Below are positions 8,782 to 19,134 of a DNA stretch of 64,000 nucleotides, piece after piece. Position numbers and translations under genes: made by a program. Source of the DNA: Glomus cerebriforme (taxonomy: Eukaryota > Glomeromycota > Glomeromycetes > Glomerales > Glomeraceae). Position 1 is the first letter of the stretch; each line of letters starts with the position of its first letter. Location: contig QKYT01000362.1 of NCBI GenBank assembly GCA_003550305.1, positions 26,192 through 90,191 on the forward strand, given 5' to 3'. The notes below the pieces were generated by a model. The model was not told the origin of the DNA. It searched no databases and was given only the letters and a program-made list of their open reading frames with translations.

Positions 8782-11413
8782 ATGGCATTTCGGAGGCCTC
8801 ATCCAAGGCGGATAAGAACATGTGAAAAACATAAAGCTGAGCTGGAAGAGGAGAACTATCATCTTCGTAGTGAATTGCAGACAGAAGTTGATAGTAATCG
8901 TCAGAATGAGAGACGAATTAATCAACTGGAACGGGATTATGTCCGATGTGAGCAAGAAATTCAAGATCTCAATAGGGAGATAGAGCGCCATGAAAATGCT
9001 TCAGAAGAAGAAATATCAGAACTGAAATCTGAAATCTCCAGCCTAAAAAATCAGCTATATCAAGCTAGGAAAGATGTGCAAGATAAGGGAAAATATATTT
9101 CTAGTTTAGAAGAGCGGTTAGTAGAATCTGAGGAACAAGTTGAGAAATTGTGATGCCGGATCAAGATCATCTCATCACGAAAAAATTCGCCAGAACGAGA
9201 GAATTCTCCAGACTTGTATAATCCTAATATTAACTTAGAAATGGCTACCATCACAGAGCTAGCAAATGCTATAGATGGTTATGTGAAAAATAGGACAACG
9301 GTCAGGGATATTCTAATAGATCAAATAAAAAGGACGACAAGACAGGTATGCCGAAAAGAGAATAATTTACATCAGGATTTAGTCCGTGAGCAAAGAAGGC
9401 GCTATGATGCAGAAGCTGAGCGAGATCTTGCTATTACGCGAAGAGATCTTGCTGAAGGAGCAATGGATAGGGTTGTTAGTGATCTTTAGCAGTTGTGGGC
9501 TAATACCCAAAGTCAAGTAAATAGGATGATAAATAATACGGCAAGAAAGCAGGCCCATATAGGTGCATTGGTACAAGAAAACTTTGCCTTATGACTGCTA
9601 TATCAGCGAAATGCCTACCACCTACAGCGAAGTAGAGGGGATATAGGTTTATTAGAGTATAATCGTGATAGGCTTTATGAGCGATATGAAAAATAGAAGA
9701 ATAAGACCCAAGCAGAACACCAGAATAATTTAAATTTGCAGGCACAAATTTTGGCACTTCAGAATAACTCACCTAATATACAACAAATAGGAATGGTAGG
9801 ATATGGACCCCCAATATTTTATGGACATCCTGGAGAATATCCAGAGGACTTTCTCAGAGACTTTCAAAGATATGTAGTAGCTAGTCGAATAAATGTAGCT
9901 TCTGGAGCAGGTCAGGCCGCCGGAAGAGCGGAGGCTTTAGGTTTATTAATATCTTGTCTTGAAGGTCCTGCTAAGCAATGGTATGAAAATCGCATCAAAG
10001 GCAAGAATTGGAGATGTGGTAATATCTCAGATAATTTAGGTATAGCTACTTTAACTGCTGTTAGAGTTTTGGCCACCAAAAATGGAGGTGGCCAGGTTGG
10101 TGCTTTGAATACTGCTGGAGAATTCCAAGGTAAGGCGGCCACCGAAATTGGTAGAATTGGAGCAGAAGTCGCAACTGGTGCTGATATTATTCCAAATGGA
10201 ACATGGGATGAAGACTGGTCTATAGCTAGTGGCGAACCTGTAAATAATGCACCAGTAGCATCTATCACTGGTGGTGATTTACCTGCTGTTATAATAGCAC
10301 CTAACATTACACTTGGCCAACTTATATACTTACTCAAAACTGCCTATACGACCATCAAACACTTAAAACAGACGGTAGTTTTTGGTCAACTTATGCAAGG
10401 AGATATGGTATTGAAGAGTTTTCTGCCCGAGTCAAGAAGATTGGTAAATTAGCTGAAATGACTCCTGAACAACAAAGAGAACAATTAATTCGTGGCTTAA
10501 GTCCTATGAATCAGTATAATCTTCGAATGATAGCTAAGTTTCATGATACGCATGACAATATTGTAGAAGCCTTAGCCGAAGCAGAAAAATTTACATTATC
10601 TCAAAAGAATGCACCATCTTCTATTCCAGTTTTCCCAGTATCCAACCCCTATGTAGATACTAACAGATCAGGAGGTGGGATGACTAAAAATGAAATCGAG
10701 GACTTGATAAAAACCACAATGGCTCAGCCCCAACAAAATACTGATTTACAATCTTCTATTAAATCATTGCAGGAGACTATGTCTCGAGCGACTAAGACTC
10801 TAGATAATAGTAAAAAATCAGCCAATAAAAGAGGGGAAGACCTTATTATTAGACGATTTTTAAGTGAGTTACTAAGGACAAAATCAAATAAGCAACCTGA
10901 AGATGATTATAATTATGACCCTGTGGATAATATTACTGACAGTATGGCCAGCATGACATTAAATAGTGCCACAATAAATGCTATCAAATCTGCCGTTAAA
11001 AGTGCCGTTAAGAAAAAATGTACCAAGTGTAGTAGATTTGGACACACTTCTCGTAAGTGCTCTGTGAAGAAGAAAAAGAAAAGCAAGAAGTCGAAGAAAG
11101 GTAAGGTCAATCTCGCTATAGAACCAGATTCAGATTCAGATTCTTCTTCTTCTGATACCTCATCTAGCGATAGTTCTGATTCTGATTTAAGTTCAGATGA
11201 TTCTTCCGATTCTGGAGGCGATATTACTGTTAATATTGCCAAGGCAAAAAAAAAGTGAAGCAGAAGTCTAGCTCTAAGAAATCGCCCATTAAAGAAATGT
11301 CTAGCGCCAAGCTGAGAGAAATGATCCTAGAGAGATCAACTCTTTTAGAGGAAAGTATTCGTAAAATTCTTCAAAGTGAACTTAAATTAATTTTTTCCTA
11401 TCATTTCTCCTAA
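8782..11413 (+). pseudogene. Gag-like polyprotein: long coiled coil, capsid-like region, CCHC knuckle
   Basis: One frame from ATG 8782 to about 10360 is broken by TGA 9151, TAG 9487, TGA 9592 and TAG 9694. It then shifts near 10355-10365 and continues to 11258. The N-terminal 300 residues are coiled coil (CEKHKAELEEENYHLRSELQ). From about 9800 the sequence is Ty3-Gag-like (FYGHPGEYPEDFLRDFQRY; EALGLLISCLEGPAKQWYE). A large Gly/Ala-rich insert follows, then AEMTPEQQREQLIRGLSPMN. At 11017-11060 is a perfect C-x2-C-x4-H-x4-C knuckle (CTKCSRFGHTSRKC), then a Lys-rich and a Ser/Asp-rich tail. At 11258 the zero frame ends at an A-run/TGA; the -1 frame stays open to TAA 11411-11413. Such a protein would form particles and bind nucleic acid. 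Confidence 0.75.
11246..11258 (+). promoter_or_regulatory. Candidate -1 ribosomal slippage site at the end of gag
   Basis: Nine A residues followed by G and TGA give the heptamer A AAA AAG at 11249-11255 in the zero frame, with the stop immediately after. In the -1 frame the ORF continues for about 50 codons (VKQKSSSKKSPIKEMSSAKL...) to 11413. The same arrangement recurs at the end of the protease ORF. No strong pseudoknot is obvious by eye downstream. Confidence 0.45.
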
Positions 11414-11428
11414 GACTCTAGTCCCGTT

Positions 11429-12180
11429 ATGTCTAAACAGATAGCGAAGATAAAGTTTCAAAGCAACGTTCCACCATCTTCTAATGATTTGATTTCAGAT
11501 GAGTCCAGTCTAGAGGAGGAGTCTTTAGATGATCCAATGGAGATCGATTTCGTCAAGAAGAAGGAGCCGAAAACAAGTGTGGTGACCGTGAAGTGCAAAA
11601 TCAAATGCTTAAAGATTCCAGCCATGACTCTTGACTCCGGGGCAGAGCCTCCAATTATAACAAAGAACATTGTCGTTCATCTTAAGGCTAAAATAGACGA
11701 ATCTGAAAAACACGACCTTAGCGGTGTGGCTACTGTCCCAATTGAATCTATTAGTGTTGCCCACAATTTGCCAATTACTTTAGCTCCTGGACTCACTATT
11801 CATGAAGATTTTATAGTTGTAGATTATCATAAGCCAACCCTAATATTTTCTAACCAGCTCTTGAAGAAATATAAATGCGCAATGGATTGGGATACCAANG
11901 AGCTAAAGATCTCTCTGAATGGAAAAGATTATATTATTCCGATCACTATGCATAAGGTCAAGAACAAGCTCGAGGTGAATTATGCGAGGACTACTCCCAA
12001 ATGCGATGATCTGCTAGCTCCGGACAAGATTTCTCAGGACCCGCAAGACTTAAGCGAGGATGAGACATTAAAAAAAAAGTGAGTTATGAAGAGCTTGAAA
12101 AAATATTGTATGATACTCTCATTTCTGAAGCTAAATTAATTAAGATTAATAAAAACCTCCGATCTTTTTTTCCACGTTAA
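11429..12180 (+). CDS. Retropepsin-like aspartic protease
   Basis: The zero frame runs 11429-12082 and its -1 extension ends at TAA 12178-12180. The active-site strand is KIPAMTLDSGAEPPIITKN (DSGA, the retropepsin D-S/T-G). About 90 residues later comes the second hydrophobic loop, KPTLIFSNQLLKKYKCAMDW, which replaces the usual ILG-type motif by IFSN. The N-terminus is acidic. Length of the core fits a single retropepsin domain that works as a dimer. It starts 15 bp after the end of the extended gag frame and would process Gag. Unlike its neighbours it has no internal stop. Polintons normally carry an adenovirus-type cysteine protease, so this gene is unusual here. Confidence 0.7.
12070..12082 (+). 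promoter_or_regulatory. Candidate -1 slippage site at the end of the protease ORF
   Basis: The zero frame ends TTA-AAA-AAA-AAG-TGA, so the heptamer A AAA AAG (12073-12079) abuts the stop exactly as in gag. In the -1 frame a 30-odd codon tail follows (VSYEELEKILYDTLISEAKL...) to 12180. Its end (GAAGCTAAATTAATT) resembles that of the gag extension (GAACTTAAATTAATT). Confidence 0.45.
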
Positions 12181-12194
12181 CTATGAATTCTGGC

Positions 12195-12839
12195 TTAGTG
12201 GGGTACTTTTGATGAATTTAATGGGCTGAAAGATGAGTTACGAGCTAGGCACTTTTCTGATTCGTGTATAGCTTCTTCCGCTTCGATATTATTTTTTTCA
12301 ATTGAAGCAATTAGATCATACGAAATATCTAGTAAGGAATTTTGGTAAGAACCTTTAGTTGAAATCTCAGGTAAGTTAGAACTTTGGACGGGTTTGGGTT
12401 TCGATGACTTCTTTTTCTTTTTTTGCTTTTCATGTATACGATCCAGGGGAGACCCATCCGTCTCAATGGACTCGGGAAATGAAGGGGCGGTTTCTAGAGA
12501 AACCCTAGATATTTTTCTTGAAATTGACTTGTCTAACAACTTTAAAGATCCTGAAATTGGTGGATGGTTATTTTCTTTATCTTGGGGACTATTCTCTAAA
12601 GGAGGAACTGATGAGATGGATTGTACCTTCCTAAGCTCTTCGAAAAAGTGGTTTCCATTTTGCTGTGAACGTTCACAATCATTCCATATATCATGAACAT
12701 GATTTTTATTAATATGATACTCCTTTACTATCATATATACTGGAACCTTATTTTTGAAATGTCTAATTTCTTCGATCTGTTCAGAAGTCAAGACTGTGGC
12801 ACTTCGCTGATAATGAGTTTTTAAAATTGAGTTAGACAT
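12195..12839 (-). CDS. Helix-turn-helix DNA-binding-like protein
   Basis: This intact 214-codon ORF has an N-terminal segment, TSEQIEEIRHFKNKVPVYMI followed by KEYHINKNHVHDIW (residues 19-52), that reads as a helix-turn-helix of the homeodomain-like/resolvase type. The rest is Ser/Pro/Lys-rich and probably disordered, with a KKKKKSSKPKP basic tract and an acidic helical C-terminus. It faces the protease gene tail-to-tail with 14 bp between the stops. A regulatory or element-end-binding role is plausible; no specific family is claimed. Confidence 0.6.
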   Translation of the reverse strand: MSNSILKTHYQRSATVLTSEQIEEIRHFKNKVPVYMIVKEYHINKNHVHDIWNDCERSQQNGNHFFEELRKVQSISSVPPLENSPQDKENNHPPISGSLKLLDKSISRKISRVSLETAPSFPESIETDGSPLDRIHEKQKKKKKSSKPKPVQSSNLPEISTKGSYQNSLLDISYDLIASIEKNNIEAEEAIHESEKCLARNSSFSPLNSSKVPH

Positions 12840-13138
12840 ACTCCTCCGATATTTTTAGACAATGTATTTAGATTCATAAAAAATATTAGGCATTAATATT
12901 TATCATTTTAGATAGATAATAAATATTATAATTTATTATTTATTGTTTTTAGCTGAGAGAGAACATTAAAATATATAATTTATAGTTTTAGATAGATAGA
13001 ATACATTCTAATCCGCTATCTGTAATTAATGATAAAAAATGATCGATATCCTTCCTATTCATTCTATATTTATCGTAATTGTTCTCTAACAAAAAATATG
13101 AAAAGTTTTTTTTTACAGTTTATGGCCAATATAAATAA

Positions 13139-13729
13139 ATGGGAACATATGATCTTGAAAAGGAGATATACCGCATCTTGGAAGACTCATCCAAAATTCG
13201 AGATTATAATGCTAGGTTGCGGAGCCAATATATAAATCTCAATGATGAGAATAGGCAGTTAAAGGTTGAAAACTCCAAACTTGTCTCCCAGAGTGCTTGT
13301 ACAGAAATATCTCTTGCCAAAGCCAAAGCCGATAACTTTGCAAAATCAGAGAAAGTGAAGTCGCTTCAGTCTGTGATTAATTTATTGGCCCCAGGATACT
13401 CCGATAAGAATAATCAGTCGGACTCACATGTAAAAAGCGGGCCGATAGGCGCTTCACATGGCAGAAAAAATGATGAGCCAGAAGACCCAGTCTCTTTGAG
13501 ACTCTCTAGCACTTCTTCAGTTATAGGCACCCTGGATAGGCCTTTTCAAGGCGAGAAGAGTAGCGTGGATTCGAAAACTGACCTCGAGAAATTATTGTCA
13601 TTTATACTTGCCTTTTCAATAATACTTTTTCTTCTGATCGCAATTATGGGGTTTATTATTGTGAAAAAGTCACAAAATACACAGGAAAAGGCTGAGCAAT
13701 ATATTCAGACTAGAGATTGGCATCTCTAA
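13139..13729 (+). CDS. Coiled-coil protein with one C-terminal membrane segment
   Basis: The first 85 residues form a coiled coil (YINLNDENRQLKVENSKLVS). A polar Ser/Asp/Glu-rich linker follows, then one strong membrane helix at residues 152-175 (LLSFILAFSIILFLLIAIMG) and a short basic/acidic tail. Beyond the TAA at 13727-13729 the same frame stays open to 13792 (RLAVRLEAERKKMTDIHENI), so the stop may be a Gln-to-stop change. The shape resembles small structural or membrane proteins of DNA viruses and Polintons, but no homology is claimed. The preceding 300 bp (12840-13138) is AT-rich with imperfect TTTTAGATAGATA repeats and holds its leader. Confidence 0.55.
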   Translation: MGTYDLEKEIYRILEDSSKIRDYNARLRSQYINLNDENRQLKVENSKLVSQSACTEISLAKAKADNFAKSEKVKSLQSVINLLAPGYSDKNNQSDSHVKSGPIGASHGRKNDEPEDPVSLRLSSTSSVIGTLDRPFQGEKSSVDSKTDLEKLLSFILAFSIILFLLIAIMGFIIVKKSQNTQEKAEQYIQTRDWHL

Positions 13730-13828
13730 AGGCTAGCTGTACGATTAGAGGCTGAAAGGAAAAAAATGACTGATATACATGAAAATATATAAATAGACCA
13801 GACATTTATTATCTCAAATCCTAATCGA

Positions 13829-14182
13829 CTACTGTATAAGTACTGGCGCTAATGGGACTTTTTCGAATCTTTTTTGGATATGAGCTAATACCTTTTCTGA
13901 TAAATCTCTTTCGGCTTAACGCTCAGATGGATTTATTAAGACTTTTTTAGCTTGGGCCACTGTACATGCTAATAACCAGCCAATATGGATCAGGTTACCT
14001 CCCTTACCATTATGACCATGCTGTAGTAAATATCGATAGTCGTCCATTATGATATCTGCCATTCCTCCCTGATCTGCTATTATCTTACTAAATAGCCATC
14101 TATCCTTTTCTGTGATCGGGAGGCGAATTTCATTTGGTTCGAAGCCTATATACTGGGATACTTGGTCGCGTAGTTTAGCCAT
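13829..14182 (-). pseudogene. Small protein of unknown function, one premature stop
   Basis: Starting at ATG 14182 (MAKLRDQVSQYIGFEPNEIR), the frame stops at TAA 13916-13918 but continues in the same frame to a TAG at 13829-13831 with plausible protein (AERDLSEKVLAHIQKRFEKV). The centre has WLFSKIIADQGGMADIIMDD and GGNLIHIGWLLACTVAQAKK. It lies between the coiled-coil membrane gene and the polymerase. I do not recognise it. Confidence 0.45.
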
Positions 14183-14495
14183 TATACCAATAAAGCTTAT
14201 CTTTAAAATATGCAGATTTTTTCGTATCCTAAGGATACAGTTTTGCCAAATTATTATATGCGAAAAATACTAATGATCATCTCCGGGCATTTCCGAGGCT
14301 GCTATTTGATCGGAAGCCGGAAGTTCGAAGATAGAAATTGAAGTTAGCCGGTATTATTGCACGAGAAAAAATATATAAATTATATTATAAGTTTCTTAGC
14401 TGAAATTGCCACATCCTGCTAAGAGTACTTATCCATATAATTCAATGATCTCATCTATATCCGCTTTGGTCGAATCATCGAAATACCTAGAAAGT
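14183..14495. other. Intergenic spacer downstream of the polymerase
   Basis: No ORF is supported here. It includes a short dyad (GTATCCTAAGGATAC near 14225) and a mixed-composition stretch with no obvious coding potential. Confidence 0.4.
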
Positions 14496-17400
14496 TTATT
14501 GTAAGTCTTTTATATATTTTTTAAGCCATTTTTTTGCCTCGTCCTGGGAATAAGTGTCGATCTGCTTTTCTTTCTCGTCCGAATCTTTGAGTTGCATAAT
14601 TTTATGTGAAGATGGTGGTTGGTATCTATCATCCTCGTTAATAAAGCGTGCGCACATTCCCACTGTTTTTTCTAAATAGTAGTTGATGTCTATTTCCATA
14701 TTAAGCTCTTTTGTGATGTCTGCATACTCCATATAATCTCCAACTCTATGCGGTTCCTTTTGGCCCTTTTCATTATAGAGAGGTGGGCCTTTGACAACTA
14801 CATAACTAAACCATTCGCTGGGATTAGGAATCCTCTCATTTTTTTCTCTCATCTGTCCTATAAAGCGATGGATGCAAAGATTTTTTTTCTTAAGCTTTCG
14901 TGTAGCCATTACGATAAAATCGTCAAAATCCTATTGCTTATGTTTGGCCTCTCTGAGAGTATCTTCAACAATTTTATGAATTGAACGCATGTTATTTATA
15001 TCCATAGCTTCCCACATAATTTTTTTCCCAATGTATTTAAAAAGCTGGGACTGGCCTTGCTTTACAGTATCAATTTCTTTTCTAAAGAGTTCATCCGGCC
15101 TGAAATTGACAACCCCTTCATGTGGTACACTGAAGTATTTTTTCTTGCCAGTAAAGCAAACGGGAATAATACTTCTTCGTATGCCATCTTAAGATAAGAT
15201 GTGCCATTTTCTATCCTAAGATAAGCATTTACTTGATCGCGCAACTTTTTCATCACACCATAGTAATATTAACCATTTCAGTCCAGTATTCCTCCTTGGA
15301 AAGCTTTTCTTCATTAAAAGCTCTATCACATATTTCATAATACTTATCTGGACAGGTAAGGTATAAAGAATCAGTATCACCATATTTTATTCTAAAACCT
15401 TTTCCAGATACGAATTTAGCGACAAGACCAATATTATATTGACCTGCAGAAGTGATCCCTCCAGCTAATTCATGAAGAAAGAATGGAAATATGCTATTTC
15501 CTGCCTCCCCGTAAAAAGTATTCATGTATACCTTCAAAGCAAACTGCTTGGAATTCAAACAGTTATAATCGAAACATACGGATGAGTATTCTGAATTTAA
15601 GCTTTCTGGAACTCTTTTACCTCTCTCTTTAGCTGAACTGATCATTTTCCCAAGTATAAGAATGATTTTTTTGATCCTGAACCTATTATGAAATCTCCTG
15701 CTTCTTTTGAAAGATTTTTTAATAATGAAGCTTTTTATGATGTAGCTTTCACTTTTGATAATGGTATGCGTTCAATAAAAGCTCATCGTATAATATTATC
15801 TTAATGTTCTGAATATTTTGAAAAATTCTTGGGTATTGCTTGGACTCTCTTGTTGAATAAATCCTCTAACACAACAAGATATAAACCCTTCTTCTCGAAT
15901 TGATTATCATGTCTTACACACCAAGCATGAATGAAGCGGTCATTAAATGGAAACTCAATCTTATGTAAGATGTTTCCATTTTTTTGCGCATTATCAACCT
16001 CTTCATAGGTTAATATTATTTTTTCTGGAGAGAGGTTGTAAGACATGATGAGGCTGAGATACAATGAGGCAAAATCCAATCCTGTTACAGGTCTTTTAAT
16101 CTCGATCCCCTTTTTAGGCGGAAATACATATGCACCAGGATACTTGCCCTTTTCTATATTTTTACTCTGTCTCGTGCTAAATAGCATATCAAGTTTGGTG
16201 GCATAAGCACCTAGAAGGTTTCGCACCTTCATTCCATTTGCCCGATAATGAGAATCGAACAAAGATACGTAAGCTAAAGAAGCGACCTCCCTATAGTCAT
16301 TAATTATATTTCACTTAACCATGAGCTCCTGGCAACGCAATGCATCTATAATACAATAATATGCTACTTCATGCATGTTTTGCATGGCAGAAGAATGTGA
16401 TTCTCTTAGGGAGGTGCCCGCTTTCGCTTCTGAGTAGATTCTCCATATTTTATTATATGGCATATCTGCCTTACCATCAAGTTCACATTTTTTTAAGTAA
16501 AATGCAAGCGAGCTTTTCCTATCTACTTCCGCGTGAGGGTAGAGTTTCTTAAAACATACACGTACGTCAATTGGCACACAGCCTGGTATTTTAAGAAAAG
16601 TGGAAATGAAATCTTCCTCCGGACAAATTTTAACCTTGATTAGCTGTACCCTGAACTCTTCTTCCTCCTCATTATCAGTAACACCTTTTTTCTTCTGAAA
16701 AGTATTTTTAGAGTTTACCCCTATCTTTCCATAATAATTCCATTTTTGAATTTCTTCAGATGATTTAAAGTCTCCCGTTATCTGCTTCCACATCCATTCA
16801 AAAAGATTAAGTCTAGAAGCTCTTTCCACAATAAATGGCCAATCATAATCAGAATCATTAAACTGAGCTGGATATCAAGTTGAAAGGCTCTCCAACATAA
16901 TGCAAATGCCTTTAATAAATTTGGCTGATTTCTACACACAACTGTTATCCAGCGTGGGTCTGGCGCAGTTTCAAGATCGATGAGACAGATTTGTTTTAGC
17001 AGTTTTGGATCGTCTTTCCAATGCAAGGTCATGCAAATCATAAATACATTATCCTCTTTATTATGTACTTCAGCAAATTCTCCCAGCTCTCATGATTGCG
17101 TCTCTATATCCCACGTGAGGATAAGCGTACGATCTCTTATGAGTGCTGGAAACGGAAAACGGTCACTTATCATTTTTAAGTCTTCTACTGCTCGAAAATG
17201 ATTTACAGAAACGTGAAAATCGTATGTATATTGAGGATATTTTTTGCAACAATACTTGCTCATCATGGACCAATCAGAAATTGCAATTCCATTCTCTCTA
17301 GCTATTTTACGGTGAAATGAGGATATATCATCTGATGCAGTTTCGAAATCATTATCTTGGATGGCTTGGAGGGCTTTCTTTCTATCTTCAGTACCATGCG

Positions 17401-17896
17401 TAAAAACTCGTAAATATAACTTTTTTTCTGTATGATAACCGTGGAAAGGGAATGCCTCGATAGGCTCTATTTTATAAGCGTTTATAGTACTACATAAAAT
17501 TTTATCTATTTTTATCTTAAAGTCATCCACAGATTCCTTCTCAAGTACGCGAATATCAAAGAATACCCAGATTCCTATAAGGGTAACTACTGCTTTTTGG
17601 CCATTGATAAGAGAGCCGTAAAGATGCAAAACGTAACAGTTCTTTTCTCCTATTTTTTCTGACGACCCTCCAAAATCAACGGCCATGAAAGGGATCTCTT
17701 GGTAATTGGATAAAGCATTATCAAGAATTGCTGTTAAACCTCCATCATTTTCCGCAACTATATCATCTCGAGTTAGAATGCCATTCAAGTAATTTTCACC
17801 AGAATAGCGAATTACTTGGGCTTCCATTTTATCTTTTTCAGCCTCTGGATGAAAAAGTAGGGCGGGAGCGTCTTCGAAGAAGTCAGATTGGATCAT
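14496..17896 (-). pseudogene. Family B DNA polymerase, multiply broken
   Basis: The gene reads from 17896 leftwards. The exonuclease domain shows LILTWDIETQS (Exo I) and, in a shifted frame near 16850, an [12 protein letters not shown] Exo II. The polymerase domain shows motif A GLDFASLYLSLIMSYNLSPE, motif [17 protein letters not shown], motif [10 protein letters not shown], a KKKY segment near 15150 and a thumb with GDYMEYAD...DINYYLEKT. This set fits the nucleic-acid-primed PF00136 type (cellular and large-DNA-virus like) better than the protein-primed type of classical Polintons. Breaks include TGA 17090-17092, a frameshift near 16870, TGA 16311-16313, a foreign insert at about 15651-15831, frameshifts near 15254 and 15166, and TAG near 14931. 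It would replicate the element; this copy cannot. Confidence 0.85.
15651..15831 (+). pseudogene. BTB-domain fragment inserted in the polymerase gene
   Basis: On the plus strand the sequence reads [20 protein letters not shown], then SIKAHRIILS, a TAA, and CSEYFEKFLG. This is the core of a BTB/POZ domain (DV-x-F-x-F...AHR-x-ILS...SEYF), in a different subfamily from the BTB-TLDc genes further right. It lies exactly where the polymerase frame, on the other strand, breaks off after the motif A region and before the next recognisable segment. CCCAAG/CTTGGG flank it. It has one internal stop and neither a start nor the rest of the gene. Confidence 0.65.
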
Positions 17897-18047
17897 TTTT
17901 TTGGGATATGATATCTAAGTATACCCTTTGGTATATTACCATAGTAAAAAAGTTTAAAATGAAAATAATTATTTATTATAGTTATCAAAAAGCTATCTGA
18001 GAATAATAGAAGGTGAATACATTTGCCAATATCCTTCCAATGAAGGG

Positions 18048-18317
18048 ATGGTTTGTGGAAATCCTGCAGACCGACCAGAAGAATGTCATATTCACTGGAA
18101 AAGACACCAGCGAGCTCTATGCAAACAAGATGGCTATGTAAGACGGACAGCATCAAAATATGGATATTGTAATTGGCATGTAAATAAGTGCCATTCGAAT
18201 GCATATTATCACCGGAAAAAGTTAAATAAGATGTTTCAGAGCGGGCAAACTCTGGTGGCAATGGGAGAAGCTCTCGATAAAATTAAAAGGTTTGATACAA
18301 TACAGAACTGGCCTTAG
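18048..18317 (+). CDS. Small Cys/His-rich protein
   Basis: The open frame begins at about 17982 and the first ATG is at 18048. Cys and His residues recur in two similar blocks (ICQYPSNEGMVCGNP...CHIHWKRH and CKQDGYVRRTASKYGYC...HVNKCH). The first Cys of block one precedes the ATG, so the true start may be upstream at a non-ATG codon or in a lost exon. It is divergent from the polymerase gene with a 150-bp gap. Zinc binding is likely from the residue pattern; function is unknown. Confidence 0.45.
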   Translation: MVCGNPADRPEECHIHWKRHQRALCKQDGYVRRTASKYGYCNWHVNKCHSNAYYHRKKLNKMFQSGQTLVAMGEALDKIKRFDTIQNWP

Positions 18318-18325
18318 AAAGTTGT

Positions 18326-18570
18326 CCATAGAAAAAAAAATCAGACTATGAACGCTTCTATAGACGTCGGAAGTAGGTTTTGGGCAGTTTAGATTCCTGG
18401 AAAGCCATCCAGATGAGTGACCATATATATTAACCATAGCGACCATAGAAAAAATCAGACTATGGATGCTTCTGTGGACATCAGAAGTAGGGTATTTGAT
18501 GCTTTTAGATCTCTGGAAGGCTTTACAGATGGGTGACCATATTGATCATAGCGACCATAGAAAAAATCGG
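18326..18570. repeat. Two and a bit tandem repeats of 111-117 bp
   Basis: CCATAGAAAAAAT...CAGACTATG starts at 18326, 18443 and 18554. Each full unit also carries GACATCAGAAGTAGG and GATGGGTGACCATAT versions. The third unit is truncated after ATCGGATCTC. It marks the right edge of the higher-GC block. Confidence 0.75.
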
Positions 18571-18917
18571 ATCTCTTAACTTTTTTTTTTATTTTTTAGC
18601 ATAGCATATATTACACATATACCACCCATATAGCATAAAAATAATCGCATATAATGGAACATATATAGCATAGGAAAAGTTTCAAAAATTTTCCTACAAC
18701 TTTACTTTTATTAGGGACACTATGGACACTAGGGACAAATATAAAAGAAAACAAGCAATAAACTTAAAAACTCCAAAAATGATACCATGGTTGTCCATAG
18801 AAGCGTCCATAGTGTCCACAGAAAAATGTCTATAGCGTTCACAGAAAAATTTCAATTTTTTCTGTGGACGCTAGAATATAGCAAACTGGCGATTTAAGAA
18901 CTCTCAAAAGGCATTTT

Positions 18918-19134
18918 ACTACTTGTCCCTATGTCCCTATGAGTCCTTATGAATTTCTGAACTCTTTACCTTTTTTTTATTTTTTTATATATACCATACA
19001 TTGACCAGTTAGCTATGCTAACCAACCATATACATGACTATATTTGCCCAAGTGGTATACCATAGAAAAATTTCAATTTTTTTTCTAGAACTTTTATATT
19101 TCATAGGGACTCATAGGGACATAGGGACAAGTAG
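18918..19134. repeat. Inverted repeat with about 35-bp arms
   Basis: The left arm reads TACTACTTGTCCCTATGTCC and continues TATGAGTCC; the right arm is its reverse complement (GGACTCATAGGGACATAGGG). They are separated by about 145 bp of AT-rich sequence. The size suggests a MITE-like foldback element. Confidence 0.65.

Noticed and set aside
9912..10337. 141-codon minus-strand frame within gag
   Set aside because: Antisense shadow of the Gag-like region; no independent motif.
10913..11242. 109-codon minus-strand frame opposite the acidic Gag tail
   Set aside because: Low-complexity antisense of Ser/Asp and Lys codons.
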